A stretch of 64,000 bases of DNA from an uncultured Bacilli bacterium (GTDB taxonomy: Bacteria; Bacillota_I; Bacilli_A; RF39; UBA660). Shown here piece after piece: positions 37,576-45,592 of the stretch. A program made the translations under genes and the position numbers. The number at the start of each line of letters is the position of its first letter. The first letter of the stretch is position 1. The DNA is taken from contig CAKPCB010000002.1 in the NCBI GenBank assembly GCA_934141245.1, positions 62,001-126,000 of the forward strand, written 5' to 3'. Below the pieces are notes generated by a model, which did no database searches, had not been told where the DNA came from, and worked only from the letters and a program-made list of their open reading frames with translations.

Positions 37576-38457
37576 TTAAACATTTCCATTAATTTGACTC
37601 ATAACTTCGCTAGCAAAATCATCTACTCTTTTTTCCATTCCTTCACCAACTTCGAAACGAACAAATTTTACAACTTCTGAATTGTTAGCTTTAGCATAAC
37701 CTGCTACATCTAAGTCTGGATCTTTAATAAATGCTTGTTCAAGTAAACAAACTTCCTTATAAAATTTATTTATTCTTCCGTTAACCATTTTTTCAGCTAT
37801 TTCTGCAGGTTTTCCCTCCTCAACAGCTTGTTTTTTAATAACTTCTTTTTCATGATCAACTACATCTGCAGGAACATCATTTCTTGATAAATATCCAGGA
37901 TTCATTGCTGCAACATGCATAGCTACATCCCTTGCTACATCTTCATTATTTCCATTCAAAACAGTAACAACATTTATTTTACCAAGATTTTGATGATTAT
38001 AAACACCAAATACTTGATTATCATTTTTTTCTATAATTTCAAATCTTCTAAAACTAATCTTTTCACCAATTTTTGCAATCAAAGCAATTAAACTAGTGTT
38101 AACAGTTCCATCTCTCATAGGAAGTTCTAAAGCTTCTTCAATACTATTTGGTTTATTAGTTAAAACAGTTTTAGCAAGTTCTGATACAAAACTAGTAAAT
38201 TCTGAATTCTTTGCAACAAAGTCAGTTTCAGAATTAACTTCCAATATAACAGCTTTATTTCCATCAACTAATATTTGACTTAAACCTTCAGCAGCAATTC
38301 TAGATTCTTTTTTAGCTGCCTTTGAAATTCCTTTTTCTCTTAACCAGTCAATAGCTTTATCCATATCACCATTTGATTCTTGTAAAGCTTTTTTACAATC
38401 TAGCATTCCTGCGCCAGTTTTTTCTCTTAAATTTTTTACATCACTCGCACTAAACAT
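37576..38457 (-). CDS. tsf: Elongation factor Ts
   Basis: Guanine nucleotide exchange factor for EF-Tu. The N-terminal UBA-like domain reads VKNLREKTGAGMLDCKKALQ and the core contains the TDFVAKNSEF motif that inserts near the EF-Tu nucleotide. Length 293 residues is normal. The ATG at 38457 is chosen because AGGTGATTATT lies just before it; the annotated GTG upstream is inside that site. It is nine bases downstream of rpsB, as in most bacteria, and is followed by a terminator. Confidence 0.97.
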   Translation of the reverse strand: MFSASDVKNLREKTGAGMLDCKKALQESNGDMDKAIDWLREKGISKAAKKESRIAAEGLSQILVDGNKAVILEVNSETDFVAKNSEFTSFVSELAKTVLTNKPNSIEEALELPMRDGTVNTSLIALIAKIGEKISFRRFEIIEKNDNQVFGVYNHQNLGKINVVTVLNGNNEDVARDVAMHVAAMNPGYLSRNDVPADVVDHEKEVIKKQAVEEGKPAEIAEKMVNGRINKFYKEVCLLEQAFIKDPDLDVAGYAKANNSEVVKFVRFEVGEGMEKRVDDFASEVMSQINGNV

Positions 38458-38466
38458 AATAATCAC

Positions 38467-39471
38467 CTATTTTAAAACTTCAAGAAGTTCGTCTTTCTTT
38501 AATTTTGAATATCCTTTAATGCCTTTTATTTTAGCCATTTCTTTTAGTTCAGTTAAAGTCATATCTTTAATATCTTTCATAACATCTTTTAAGTCTTCAA
38601 CAACTTCTTTTTTTGCTTCTTTTATGTCTTTTTTTGTAGACTTGATATTTTCTTTAATAGTTTCCTTAATTTCTTCTTTTTTATCCTTTACAGATTCTTT
38701 AATATCTTCAATTTCTTCTTTAATTTCTTGCTTCTTTGCTTTCTTATCTAATTTATTTTTATCTTCTTCTGTTAAATAATCAATTACTTCATTTCCATTA
38801 ACTTCTGCAATTGCATTAGTTAAAGCACCAAGCATTAATTTAACACTTCTAACTGCATCATCATTTCCTGGAATAACATAATCTACCATATCTGGATCAC
38901 AGTTAGTATCTACTATACCAAATACTGGAATATTTAATATTCTAGCTTCTTTAATAGCATTTTCTTCTTTACGTGGATCAACTATAACTATTGCATTAGG
39001 CAATTTTTTCATTTCTCTAATACCACGTAAGTTCTTATTTAATTTATCATACTCTTTTTTAATTTTAATTACTTCTTTTTTTGGTAAAAGATCAAAAGTT
39101 CCATCATTTTCCATTGTTTCGATTTCTTCTAATCTTTTAATTCTAGAACGAATTGTTTTAAAGTTAGTTAAAGTACCACCAAGCCATCTTTCATTAACAA
39201 AATACATATTTGTTCTTGTAGCACATTCCTCTGCTGCTTCTTGAGCTTGCTTTTTAGTACCTACAAACAAAACTTTTCCCTCTGCTTCTGCAATCTCTTT
39301 CATTGCATTATAAGCTTCATCAATTTTTTGAGATGTTTTTTGTAAATCAATTATATATATATCATCACGTGAAGTGAAAATATATTCTCTCATTTTTGGA
39401 TTCCATCTTCTTTTTTGGTGTCCAAAGTGAACACCTGCTTCTAATAAATAATTCATTGAAACTACTGTCAT
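38467..39471 (-). CDS. rpsB: Ribosomal protein S2 with a Rho_N/SAP-like C-terminal tail
   Basis: Residues 1-228 are ordinary S2 ([50 protein letters not shown]). S2 joins the 30S head and binds S1-related partners. Beyond it runs a 100-residue extension: a Lys/Glu-rich helical linker and a final 31-residue motif [14 protein letters not shown], then [14 protein letters not shown], that resembles the RNA- or DNA-binding Rho_N/SAP fold. Total length 334 versus the usual 230-260. GGAG is ten bases from the ATG. The same kind of tail is on L20 encoded nearby. Cotranscribed with tsf. Confidence 0.95.
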   Translation of the reverse strand: MTVVSMNYLLEAGVHFGHQKRRWNPKMREYIFTSRDDIYIIDLQKTSQKIDEAYNAMKEIAEAEGKVLFVGTKKQAQEAAEECATRTNMYFVNERWLGGTLTNFKTIRSRIKRLEEIETMENDGTFDLLPKKEVIKIKKEYDKLNKNLRGIREMKKLPNAIVIVDPRKEENAIKEARILNIPVFGIVDTNCDPDMVDYVIPGNDDAVRSVKLMLGALTNAIAEVNGNEVIDYLTEEDKNKLDKKAKKQEIKEEIEDIKESVKDKKEEIKETIKENIKSTKKDIKEAKKEVVEDLKDVMKDIKDMTLTELKEMAKIKGIKGYSKLKKDELLEVLK

Positions 39472-39558
39472 TTTTTTCTTTCTCCTTTTCGTTATACACT
39501 TATTAATTTCTAAAATTTATCACCCTAAGGCACTAGATAAATCAATTCATTAATATGA

Positions 39559-40119
39559 CTATTTTAATAAATCTACTATATCAGCTTTTTTAGAACCAGC
39601 TGGTATAGCAATGTTTTTTGATGCTGCTAATTCTTTTAATTCTGCAACTGTCATTTTTGATAAGTCTTTTTCTTCTTTAACTGTTTCTTTTTTTGCAGTT
39701 TTAGTATCAGCTTTTACATTTACAGATTCTTTTTTTACTGCAACGGGTTTACCTTCTTTTTTTGCCTTTAATGCTTCTTTTGCAACATTTACCATTTCAG
39801 TAAATGCCTTTGGATCATTAATTGCAATTTCTGAAGCCATTTTTCTATTTATTTCAACACCTGCATAATTTAAGCCTTCAATAAATCTAGAATAACTAAT
39901 TTCATTTTCACGACATGCAGCATTGATTCTAGTAATCCATAATTTTCTAAAATCTCTTTTCTTTTGTCTTCTATCACGGAACGCATATTGTCCTGAATGC
40001 ATTAATTGTTCTTTGGCAGTTTTATATAATCTGTGTTTGCTTCCAAAATAACCTTTAGCTGCTTTTAAAACTTTTTTATGGCGAGCTTTTGTAGTAACTC
40101 CATTTTTTACTCTTGTCAT
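39559..40119 (-). CDS. rplT: Ribosomal protein L20 with a Rho_N/SAP-like C-terminal tail
   Basis: Residues 1-117 are L20 ([47 protein letters not shown]), which is needed for 50S assembly and which, in Bacillus, represses the infC operon through the leader. L20 normally stops near residue 118; here a Lys/Glu linker (118-152) and the 31-residue motif [14 protein letters not shown] to [10 protein letters not shown] extend it to 186. The motif has the same length and 13 of 31 identical positions with the S2 tail. AGGAGGAAAAT precedes the ATG. Third gene of the infC operon. Confidence 0.95.
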   Translation of the reverse strand: MTRVKNGVTTKARHKKVLKAAKGYFGSKHRLYKTAKEQLMHSGQYAFRDRRQKKRDFRKLWITRINAACRENEISYSRFIEGLNYAGVEINRKMASEIAINDPKAFTEMVNVAKEALKAKKEGKPVAVKKESVNVKADTKTAKKETVKEEKDLSKMTVAELKELAASKNIAIPAGSKKADIVDLLK

Positions 40120-40142
40120 ATTTTCCTCCTATTTAATTACAT

Positions 40143-40328
40143 TTAGATTAAATCCTTTAATCTATTAAAGTCAGCTTTACTTAACTGAGAACCTTTTCTA
40201 TTTTTTCTGTTAACATTTGTTGATTTATAACCAGTATTATGTCTACTTCCTGGTTTTCCAATTTTGTAATCATTTTTTCTTTTGTTAAAAACCTTTTTAC
40301 TTCCTTTATGAGTTTTTAATTTTGGCAT
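40143..40328 (-). CDS. rpmI: Ribosomal protein L35
   Basis: The 61-residue product starts with MPKLKTHKGSKKVF, the family signature, and continues with the basic KPGSRHNTGYKS region. It is a component of the 50S subunit. Start by AGGAGGAAAATT before the ATG; it lies between infC and rplT with short gaps, the conserved order infC-rpmI-rplT. Confidence 0.96.
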   Translation of the reverse strand: MPKLKTHKGSKKVFNKRKNDYKIGKPGSRHNTGYKSTNVNRKNRKGSQLSKADFNRLKDLI

Positions 40329-40344
40329 AATTTTCCTCCTATAA

Positions 40345-40869
40345 TTATTTTTTTGGTGTTAATAACATTATCATACTTCTACCATCAAGTTTAGGTTGTT
40401 GTTCAACAACTGATAAGTCTTCAAGTCTAGCTGCAAATTTTAATAATACATCCTTACCAATTTCAGTATGTGCCATTTGTCTTCCTTTAAATCTTATTGT
40501 TACTTTTATTCTATCACCTTTTTTAAGATATTTAGTAACCTGTTTTATTTTAGTTTCAAAATCACCAACATCTATTACTGGCGATAGTCTAAACTCCTTC
40601 AATTCAGACATATTAGCTCTTTGCTTCTTTAAAGCTTCTTTTTCTTTTTTTGCTCTTTCATACTTGTATTTGTTGTAATCCATCACCTTACAAACTGGTG
40701 GATTTGCATTTGGACTTAATAATACCAAATCTAATCCAGCATAATTTGCTAGTGTTAATGCATCTGCAATTGGTTTTACTCCAACTTGCTCTCCATTTGG
40801 TCCAATAACTAAAACTTGACTTACTTTAATTTGCTCATTAATAAGCAGATTATTTTTAGTATTTGCTAT
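40345..40869 (-). CDS. infC: Translation initiation factor IF-3 with probable AUA start
   Basis: IF-3 keeps the 30S subunit dissociated and proofreads initiation codon choice. The mature part runs from NNLLINEQIKVSQVLVIG, with the N-terminal domain, a linker (YKYERAKKEKEALKKQRA) and the C-terminal domain ending in MIMLLTPKK. In the reading frame the only well-placed start after GGAGG is an ATA at 40869 (spacing eight), followed by GCA AAT ACT AAA. The upstream ATG and GTG lie within the ribosome binding site. Known infC genes use AUU, AUC or AUA so that IF-3 represses its own translation. A leader and attenuator precede it. Product 174 residues. Confidence 0.93.
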   Translation of the reverse strand: MANTKNNLLINEQIKVSQVLVIGPNGEQVGVKPIADALTLANYAGLDLVLLSPNANPPVCKVMDYNKYKYERAKKEKEALKKQRANMSELKEFRLSPVIDVGDFETKIKQVTKYLKKGDRIKVTIRFKGRQMAHTEIGKDVLLKFAARLEDLSVVEQQPKLDGRSMIMLLTPKK

Positions 40870-40891
40870 ATAAAACACCTCCATTAAATAT

Positions 40892-40917
40892 AAAAAGTGG
40901 ACACAATGTATCCACTT
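40892..40917 (-). promoter_or_regulatory. Attenuator hairpin in the infC leader (L20 leader-type)
   Basis: AAGTGGA and TCCACTT with a nine-base loop, followed by five T on the minus strand, lie just before the infC ribosome binding site. The position matches the terminator in the L20-controlled leader of Bacillus infC-rpmI-rplT. The leader spans about 40892-41021. Confidence 0.65.
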
Positions 40918-41021
40918 AAAGCACAATCAAATTTAATAAATTAAAATCAATCAGGCATAAACCCACTGCTATACGCTAAGTCGGGTGGATGTGGATGCAT
41001 CTCTTTCCTCTTTAAATTTAC
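40918..41021 (-). promoter_or_regulatory. infC-rpmI-rplT leader RNA, candidate L20 leader
   Basis: About 100 transcribed bases between the promoter and the attenuator hold a structured segment around the ATCCACC...GTGGG region near 40955-41000. In Bacillus, L20 binds such a leader and promotes termination. The fold was not computed; assignment is by position and the presence of the terminator-like hairpin. Confidence 0.45.
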
Positions 41022-41027
41022 GTTAAT

Positions 41028-41056
41028 ATTGTAATATAATTACTTCTATTTGTCAA
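41028..41056 (-). promoter_or_regulatory. Sigma-A promoter of the infC operon
   Basis: Minus strand TTGACA (41051-41056), exactly 17 bases, TACAAT (41028-41033). It overlaps the 3' end of the upstream hypothetical gene. Confidence 0.8.
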
Positions 41057-41486
41057 TTGTTTTTTTCTTTTCTAGCATTTTAATATATGAATCTTTAAAC
41101 ATTTCGGAAAAACTAAAATCATTTTCAAGTAAACCAAATTCATTTAAAATCTCCATAAATTCAAAATATTCTTGATTGCATAGACCAGCAGAGTTTAACA
41201 AAATAAATTTGTTATAAATTTCCAAAAGCTTAATTGCATACTCTTTTGATATTATTTTCTCATCAACTAATATTTTAACTTTATAATTTATTAAAACTAT
41301 ATCAATTCTTGTATCATCATCAGAATTATAAAAACTATTTGTTTGATTTGAATTAATTATTTCACCCATTGTTCTTGTTTTAAATAATTTTTCTAATGAT
41401 CTATTTAACATCAAATCAATTTCTCTTAGAAAATTTACTGTTTTAACCGGATTCATTATTTTAATACCTTTAACACTATTACTCAT
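41046..41486 (-). CDS. Hypothetical protein, unknown function
   Basis: A 146-residue helical protein from the ATG at 41486, chosen for AGGAATAAGT just before it. It has no signal peptide or membrane helix. I do not recognise it. The 3' end overlaps the infC promoter, so the stop region is transcribed into the next unit. A TTGACA-N17-TATAAG promoter lies directly upstream, and the spoIVB terminator lies between it and spoIVB. Confidence 0.65.
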   Translation of the reverse strand: MSNSVKGIKIMNPVKTVNFLREIDLMLNRSLEKLFKTRTMGEIINSNQTNSFYNSDDDTRIDIVLINYKVKILVDEKIISKEYAIKLLEIYNKFILLNSAGLCNQEYFEFMEILNEFGLLENDFSFSEMFKDSYIKMLEKKKTIDK

Positions 41487-41515
41487 ACTTATTCCTTTCT
41501 CTACAGCAATTAACA

Positions 41516-41544
41516 CTTATACATCAAATAATTAAATTTGTCAA
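41516..41544 (-). promoter_or_regulatory. Sigma-A promoter of the hypothetical gene
   Basis: Minus strand TTGACA (41539-41544), exactly 17 bases, TATAAG (41516-41521). Confidence 0.65.
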
Positions 41545-41548
41545 CATA

Positions 41549-41575
41549 AAAAGAAAAAAGGAAGAAAAACTTCCT
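41549..41575 (-). terminator. Terminator of spoIVB
   Basis: AGGAAG and CTTCCT form a six-base-pair stem with a five-base loop, followed by TTTTTTCTTTTT on the minus strand; it begins at the stop codon. Confidence 0.7.
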
Positions 41576-42560
41576 AATTTTCTCCTTCTTCTAACATTGT
41601 TGTAATAAATATTCCATATCCTTTTGTATTATCATTAACTATAGCATGAGTAACTGCCCCTATTATTTTATTATTTTGTATAATTGGACTACCACTCATA
41701 CCTTTTATTACGCCATTTGTTTTATTTTTTAATCTTTCATCTGTTATTTCAAATAATATGTTTTTTGTCAAACCATCTCGATTTACTTTAAGAACATTAA
41801 TATCAAATTCTTCAATATTATTTTCATTTAAAACAGTTAATATTTTAGCACTACCGATCTCTATTTCATCTGGCTGTGCAACTTTTTTTAATCTAGTCCT
41901 ATCAAATTTATTAGTATATTTACCAAAAATACCACTAATTGTGTTTTCATTTATTGTTCCATATGTTATATCATCATTAAACCTTGCATTTTTTTCACCT
42001 GTCGTTGTATCAGTACTTTTAGTTATACCTACTATACTGGCACCAAATATTTTTCCATCTTTTACTTCAATTTTTATATTTGAGTTTGATTCAATAATCT
42101 CGTGGCCTAAGGCACCATAAATTTTTGTATTAGGATCTATATATGTTAGAGTTCCAATTCCAGTTATTTGATCTTTTACATATAAGCCCGTTTTATATAC
42201 ATTATTGCTATCCTTAACTAGGCTTAATTTAATATTAGTTTCACTGTTATTTCTTAATACAGTAAACTCTACAGGATTATCATTTATATTTTCATTTATT
42301 TTTTTAATCATATCATTTATAGAGGTTACTTCTTTATTCGAAACTTTTATGATTTTATCCCCATTAATAAATCCTGCATCTTTTCCAATATCTTTCCCAT
42401 TTACTTTATAAAAGCCAACTACCATTATCCTTTTTGAATTGATTTCTATACCAACATTATTTCCTCCAACAACAACATAATCAGAATAAGCTAGCACATT
42501 AAATGGCATAATAAGTAATAGAAGAAGAATTATTTTTTGTAGTTTTATTTTAAAATTCAT
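41574..42560 (-). CDS. spoIVB: SpoIVB serine peptidase (stage IV sporulation)
   Basis: Secreted into the intermembrane space in the forespore, SpoIVB cleaves SpoIVFA and so releases sigma-K processing. Residues 1-24 are a signal or membrane anchor (KIILLLLLIMPFNVLA), then a PDZ domain with KDAGFINGDKIIKVSNKEV, and the S55 catalytic domain with GALGHE (His) and the active Ser in KGMSGSPIIQNNKIIGAVTH near residue 289. At 328 residues it is shorter than Bacillus SpoIVB (about 425). GGAGATGATATC precedes the ATG. Confidence 0.92.
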   Translation of the reverse strand: MNFKIKLQKIILLLLLIMPFNVLAYSDYVVVGGNNVGIEINSKRIMVVGFYKVNGKDIGKDAGFINGDKIIKVSNKEVTSINDMIKKINENINDNPVEFTVLRNNSETNIKLSLVKDSNNVYKTGLYVKDQITGIGTLTYIDPNTKIYGALGHEIIESNSNIKIEVKDGKIFGASIVGITKSTDTTTGEKNARFNDDITYGTINENTISGIFGKYTNKFDRTRLKKVAQPDEIEIGSAKILTVLNENNIEEFDINVLKVNRDGLTKNILFEITDERLKNKTNGVIKGMSGSPIIQNNKIIGAVTHAIVNDNTKGYGIFITTMLEEGEN

Positions 42561-42634
42561 GATATCATCTCCTTTTAAATATAACTACATTATTATTATG
42601 TAACATATAAAAAAAATTATAATAAAAGAATTAG

Positions 42635-42862
42635 TTATTCTTCTATTTTAAAGTCTTCTAATTCTCCTTTTTTATTTAAAATTTTATTAATACTTTCTTC
42701 TGCATTTTTTAATTTTTCATTACATGAAGATGCAAGTTTCATTGCAGTATTAAACTTTTCAATCGCATCATCTAATGGAACATCTCCATTTTCCAAATCT
42801 TTTACTATTTTCTCTAATTGATTTAACGATTCTTCAAAACTAATTTCTTTCTTTTCCATCAT
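42635..42862 (-). CDS. xseB: Exodeoxyribonuclease VII small subunit
   Basis: 75 residues with the family pattern FEESLNQLEKIVKDLENGDVPLDDAI. It is the small helical subunit that joins XseA in a single-strand DNA exonuclease. It lies 11 bases downstream of xseA. GGAGATTTT precedes ATGATG. Confidence 0.94.
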   Translation of the reverse strand: MMEKKEISFEESLNQLEKIVKDLENGDVPLDDAIEKFNTAMKLASSCNEKLKNAEESINKILNKKGELEDFKIEE

Positions 42863-42873
42863 AAAATCTCCTT

Positions 42874-44124
42874 CTATATAATTTCTGCTTTTATATTACC
42901 ATCTTGCAACTCAATATCTATTTTATTTCCCTTTGATAATTTATTTATACTATCTATAACTTTATTATCTTTTTTTACAATTGAATATCCTCTTTTTAAA
43001 GTTAAAAGTGGATTTAAAACTTCAAGTTTTGATAATATTTTTATATAAGAATGTTTATTAGCAATTAAAACATTATTTATAGAAACATTAAGTGATGTTT
43101 TTATAGTATCAAGTGTATATTTATTCTTTTCAATTATGTTAGAATACCCATTAATTAATCTTTCATAAGTATTATCAAACTTTTGTTCCTTTACTTCATA
43201 TATACTAATTGGATTTCTAATAATAGGGCTATCACAGATTGAGTTTAATGATTTACTTTTTGATTTTAATATATTATTAATACTAGTATTAATTCTAATA
43301 TTAATTTGATTCAAATAATTTAATACATCATTTATATTAGGGACTGCCATTTCTGCAGCTCCAGTTGGTGTTGGTGCTCTTAAATCAGCAACAAAATCAG
43401 ATATTGTAAAATCAATTTCGTGTCCAACTGCTGAAATTACTGGCACATCAAGTTTATATATTGCACGTGCTACTCCTTCATCATTAAAACACCATAAATC
43501 TTCAATTGAACCACCACCGCGGCCAATTATTAATACATCCAAATCATAATTTTTTGTAAGTTCTATATTTCTAATTATATCATCACTTGCTTCTGCTCCT
43601 TGTACTAAACTAGGAAATAATATTGTTTTTGCAAGTGGCCATCTTCTTTTTATAGTAGATAATATATCTTTTATTGCAGCACCTGTTGGAGCGGTTATTA
43701 TTCCGATAGTATTTGGAATTTTTGGTATCTTTTTCTTCTTTGATTGATCAAATAAACCTTCAACTTCCAATTTCTTTTTCAATTTTTCATATGCTATATA
43801 AAGATTACCAACACCATCTTCAATCATTTCATTTACATAGATTTGATAACTTCCACTTGCTTCATACACACTAACTTTCCCTACTACCATTACTTTCATA
43901 CCATCTTCTGGCATAAATTTTAGCTTTGATGCACTTGATGCAAACATAATCGCATTAATTCTAGTATTTTCATCTTTTATTGTAAAATACAAATGGCCTC
44001 TTGTGTGTGCTTTAAAATTTGATATTTCACCCTTTAAATAAATAGTATTTAAATTAATATCATTATCAACAATATATTTAATATACTTAGTAAGTTGAGT
44101 AACTGTAACATATTTATCATTCAT
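42874..44124 (-). CDS. xseA: Exodeoxyribonuclease VII large subunit
   Basis: 416 residues. The N-terminal OB-fold (residues 1-100) has YLKGEISNFKAHTRGHLYFTIKD, and the catalytic region has GIITAPTGAAIKDIL, DVLIIGRGGGSIEDLWCFN and PVISAVGHEIDFTISDFVADLRAPTPTGAAE, the conserved exonuclease VII core. A coiled coil follows (about 270-400), as expected. It degrades single-stranded DNA to acid-soluble oligonucleotides. It is downstream of nusB by 38 bases, the usual order nusB-xseA-xseB of Firmicutes. Confidence 0.95.
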   Translation of the reverse strand: MNDKYVTVTQLTKYIKYIVDNDINLNTIYLKGEISNFKAHTRGHLYFTIKDENTRINAIMFASSASKLKFMPEDGMKVMVVGKVSVYEASGSYQIYVNEMIEDGVGNLYIAYEKLKKKLEVEGLFDQSKKKKIPKIPNTIGIITAPTGAAIKDILSTIKRRWPLAKTILFPSLVQGAEASDDIIRNIELTKNYDLDVLIIGRGGGSIEDLWCFNDEGVARAIYKLDVPVISAVGHEIDFTISDFVADLRAPTPTGAAEMAVPNINDVLNYLNQINIRINTSINNILKSKSKSLNSICDSPIIRNPISIYEVKEQKFDNTYERLINGYSNIIEKNKYTLDTIKTSLNVSINNVLIANKHSYIKILSKLEVLNPLLTLKRGYSIVKKDNKVIDSINKLSKGNKIDIELQDGNIKAEII

Positions 44125-44162
44125 ACTATGCCTCTCAAAAGAAAAGATTAAATAATGAATTA

Positions 44163-44564
44163 TTAATCTATTTCCTCATGATATATTTTATCTAAAGTTG
44201 CGTTAATCATTTTTGTAACTTTTTCATCACTATACTTCTTTGATAATTCTACTGCTTCATTAATCGCAACAATGCTTGGTACATCTGTGTATTTTAATTC
44301 ATAAATACCTAAACTTAATATAGCTTTATCTACTTTACTTAATCTATCGATATTCCAATCAACTAAGTATTTATTTGCTAAGGAAGAAATTTCATCTTGA
44401 TTCTTAATTATTCCTAATACAGTATTATTAATAAAATCATTTTCAACCTCAATTTGCTCTTTTATTAATTCAGTTATGTCATATTTTATATTGGCAGATG
44501 ACATTATATATACTTGATATAAAACCTTTATTATTATTTCTCTTGATTCACTTCTGTTCTTCAT
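44163..44564 (-). CDS. nusB: Transcription antitermination protein NusB
   Basis: 133 residues, all helical. The N-terminal SREIIIKVLYQVYIM and C-terminal KVDKAILSLGIYELKYTDVPSIVAINEAVELSKKY are diagnostic. NusB with S10 binds boxA during rRNA transcription. First gene of nusB-xseA-xseB. A weak ribosome binding site, AGGTGAAGTGTT, precedes the ATG. Confidence 0.95.
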   Translation of the reverse strand: MKNRSESREIIIKVLYQVYIMSSANIKYDITELIKEQIEVENDFINNTVLGIIKNQDEISSLANKYLVDWNIDRLSKVDKAILSLGIYELKYTDVPSIVAINEAVELSKKYSDEKVTKMINATLDKIYHEEID

Positions 44565-44596
44565 AACACTTCACCTAGAAATGATTTTATCATAAA

Positions 44597-44631
44597 TAAA
44601 AAATAAAGTCATTAATAAACTTTATTTTTTA
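44597..44631 (-). terminator. Weak AU-rich terminator of the LysR gene
   Basis: AAAATAAAGT and ACTTTATTTT flank a short loop on the minus strand, followed by TTTTATTTATG. It is AT-only and so of low stability. Confidence 0.4.
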
Positions 44632-44649
44632 TAATTTATAAACTAAGTA

Positions 44650-45573
44650 TTAATTATTACAACTATAATTAGTGTTAACATAATCTTTAAATTCTTTTAT
44701 AAATTCAAGTGTTGTGTGGTTCAAGTACTTTTCACGATAACAAATGCTAAATTTTGTGGTTGGTGTTTTAAAATCAATTGGAATTTCAAATAGTTCACCA
44801 TTTTTAAATTCTTTTTCTAGGCATTTTTTTAATCCCCATCCAATTCCAACTCCTTCTTTTGCTAATTCTTTTGCTAGGGAAATATTATAAATTCTATAAT
44901 TTTTGGACAGAATCATATTTTTTCTCTTAAACATTTCCTCTAATGCATTTATATCATCATACCCTCTTTTAGGTAGTAATATTGGATACTCAATTAATTT
45001 ATTATTTTTAGAAACATATTTGTTATAGCATTCCTTATTACCAAAAAAGCAATTATCTAATTCACATAATATTTCCTCAGTATAGTCGGTTTCACTTATA
45101 AATGCCGGATATTGTAATACTATAAAGTCTAACTCTCTAGTTTTTAGCTTTTCTTTTAATTCATTCGTACTAGAACTATATACTTCAATGTTTGCTTTAG
45201 GATTTTTCTTTGCAAAAGAATTAATAACCTTTGGAAGCATAATTAATGAAATATGGCTATATATACCAATTCTAATCGTACCATTAAGTTCTCCTTCATT
45301 TTCTGTTAATGCCATTTCAGCCATAAGAATATTATTAAATGCTTTCTCTACATATTTCAAAAGTTTTTTACCGCTATCAGTAAGTTTAACATTCTTTGCC
45401 TCTCTAACAAATAACCTAGTACCTAACTGTTCTTCTAATTCTTTAATTGAATGACTTATTGCAGGTTGTGAAATATGTAAAAGATTAACCGCCTTTGAAA
45501 AACTTTCACACTCTGCTACTGCATAAAATGCCCTATACTTGTTAAAATCAAAATTACTATTATAAATTCCCAT
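44650..45573 (-). CDS. LysR-family transcriptional regulator
   Basis: 307 residues. The N-terminal winged helix matches LysR (FYAVAECESFSKAVNLLHISQPAISHSIKELEEQLGTRLF), followed by a linker helix and the periplasmic-binding-protein-like effector domain to about residue 300. It would sense a small molecule, but the ligand is not predictable. AGGAGGGG immediately precedes the ATG. It is 19 bases after the P-loop/CYTH-like gene on the same strand, so they probably form one unit; LysR regulators more often sit divergent to their targets. Confidence 0.9.
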   Translation of the reverse strand: MGIYNSNFDFNKYRAFYAVAECESFSKAVNLLHISQPAISHSIKELEEQLGTRLFVREAKNVKLTDSGKKLLKYVEKAFNNILMAEMALTENEGELNGTIRIGIYSHISLIMLPKVINSFAKKNPKANIEVYSSSTNELKEKLKTRELDFIVLQYPAFISETDYTEEILCELDNCFFGNKECYNKYVSKNNKLIEYPILLPKRGYDDINALEEMFKRKNMILSKNYRIYNISLAKELAKEGVGIGWGLKKCLEKEFKNGELFEIPIDFKTPTTKFSICYREKYLNHTTLEFIKEFKDYVNTNYSCNN

Positions 45574-45592
45574 GTACCCCTCCTAAATTAAT

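Noticed and set aside
42561..42634. Sigma-F or sigma-G promoter for spoIVB
   Set aside because: CATAATA-like and TTATA-like elements occur, but in such AT-rich sequence the match is weak and spacing is not decisive, so it was not listed.
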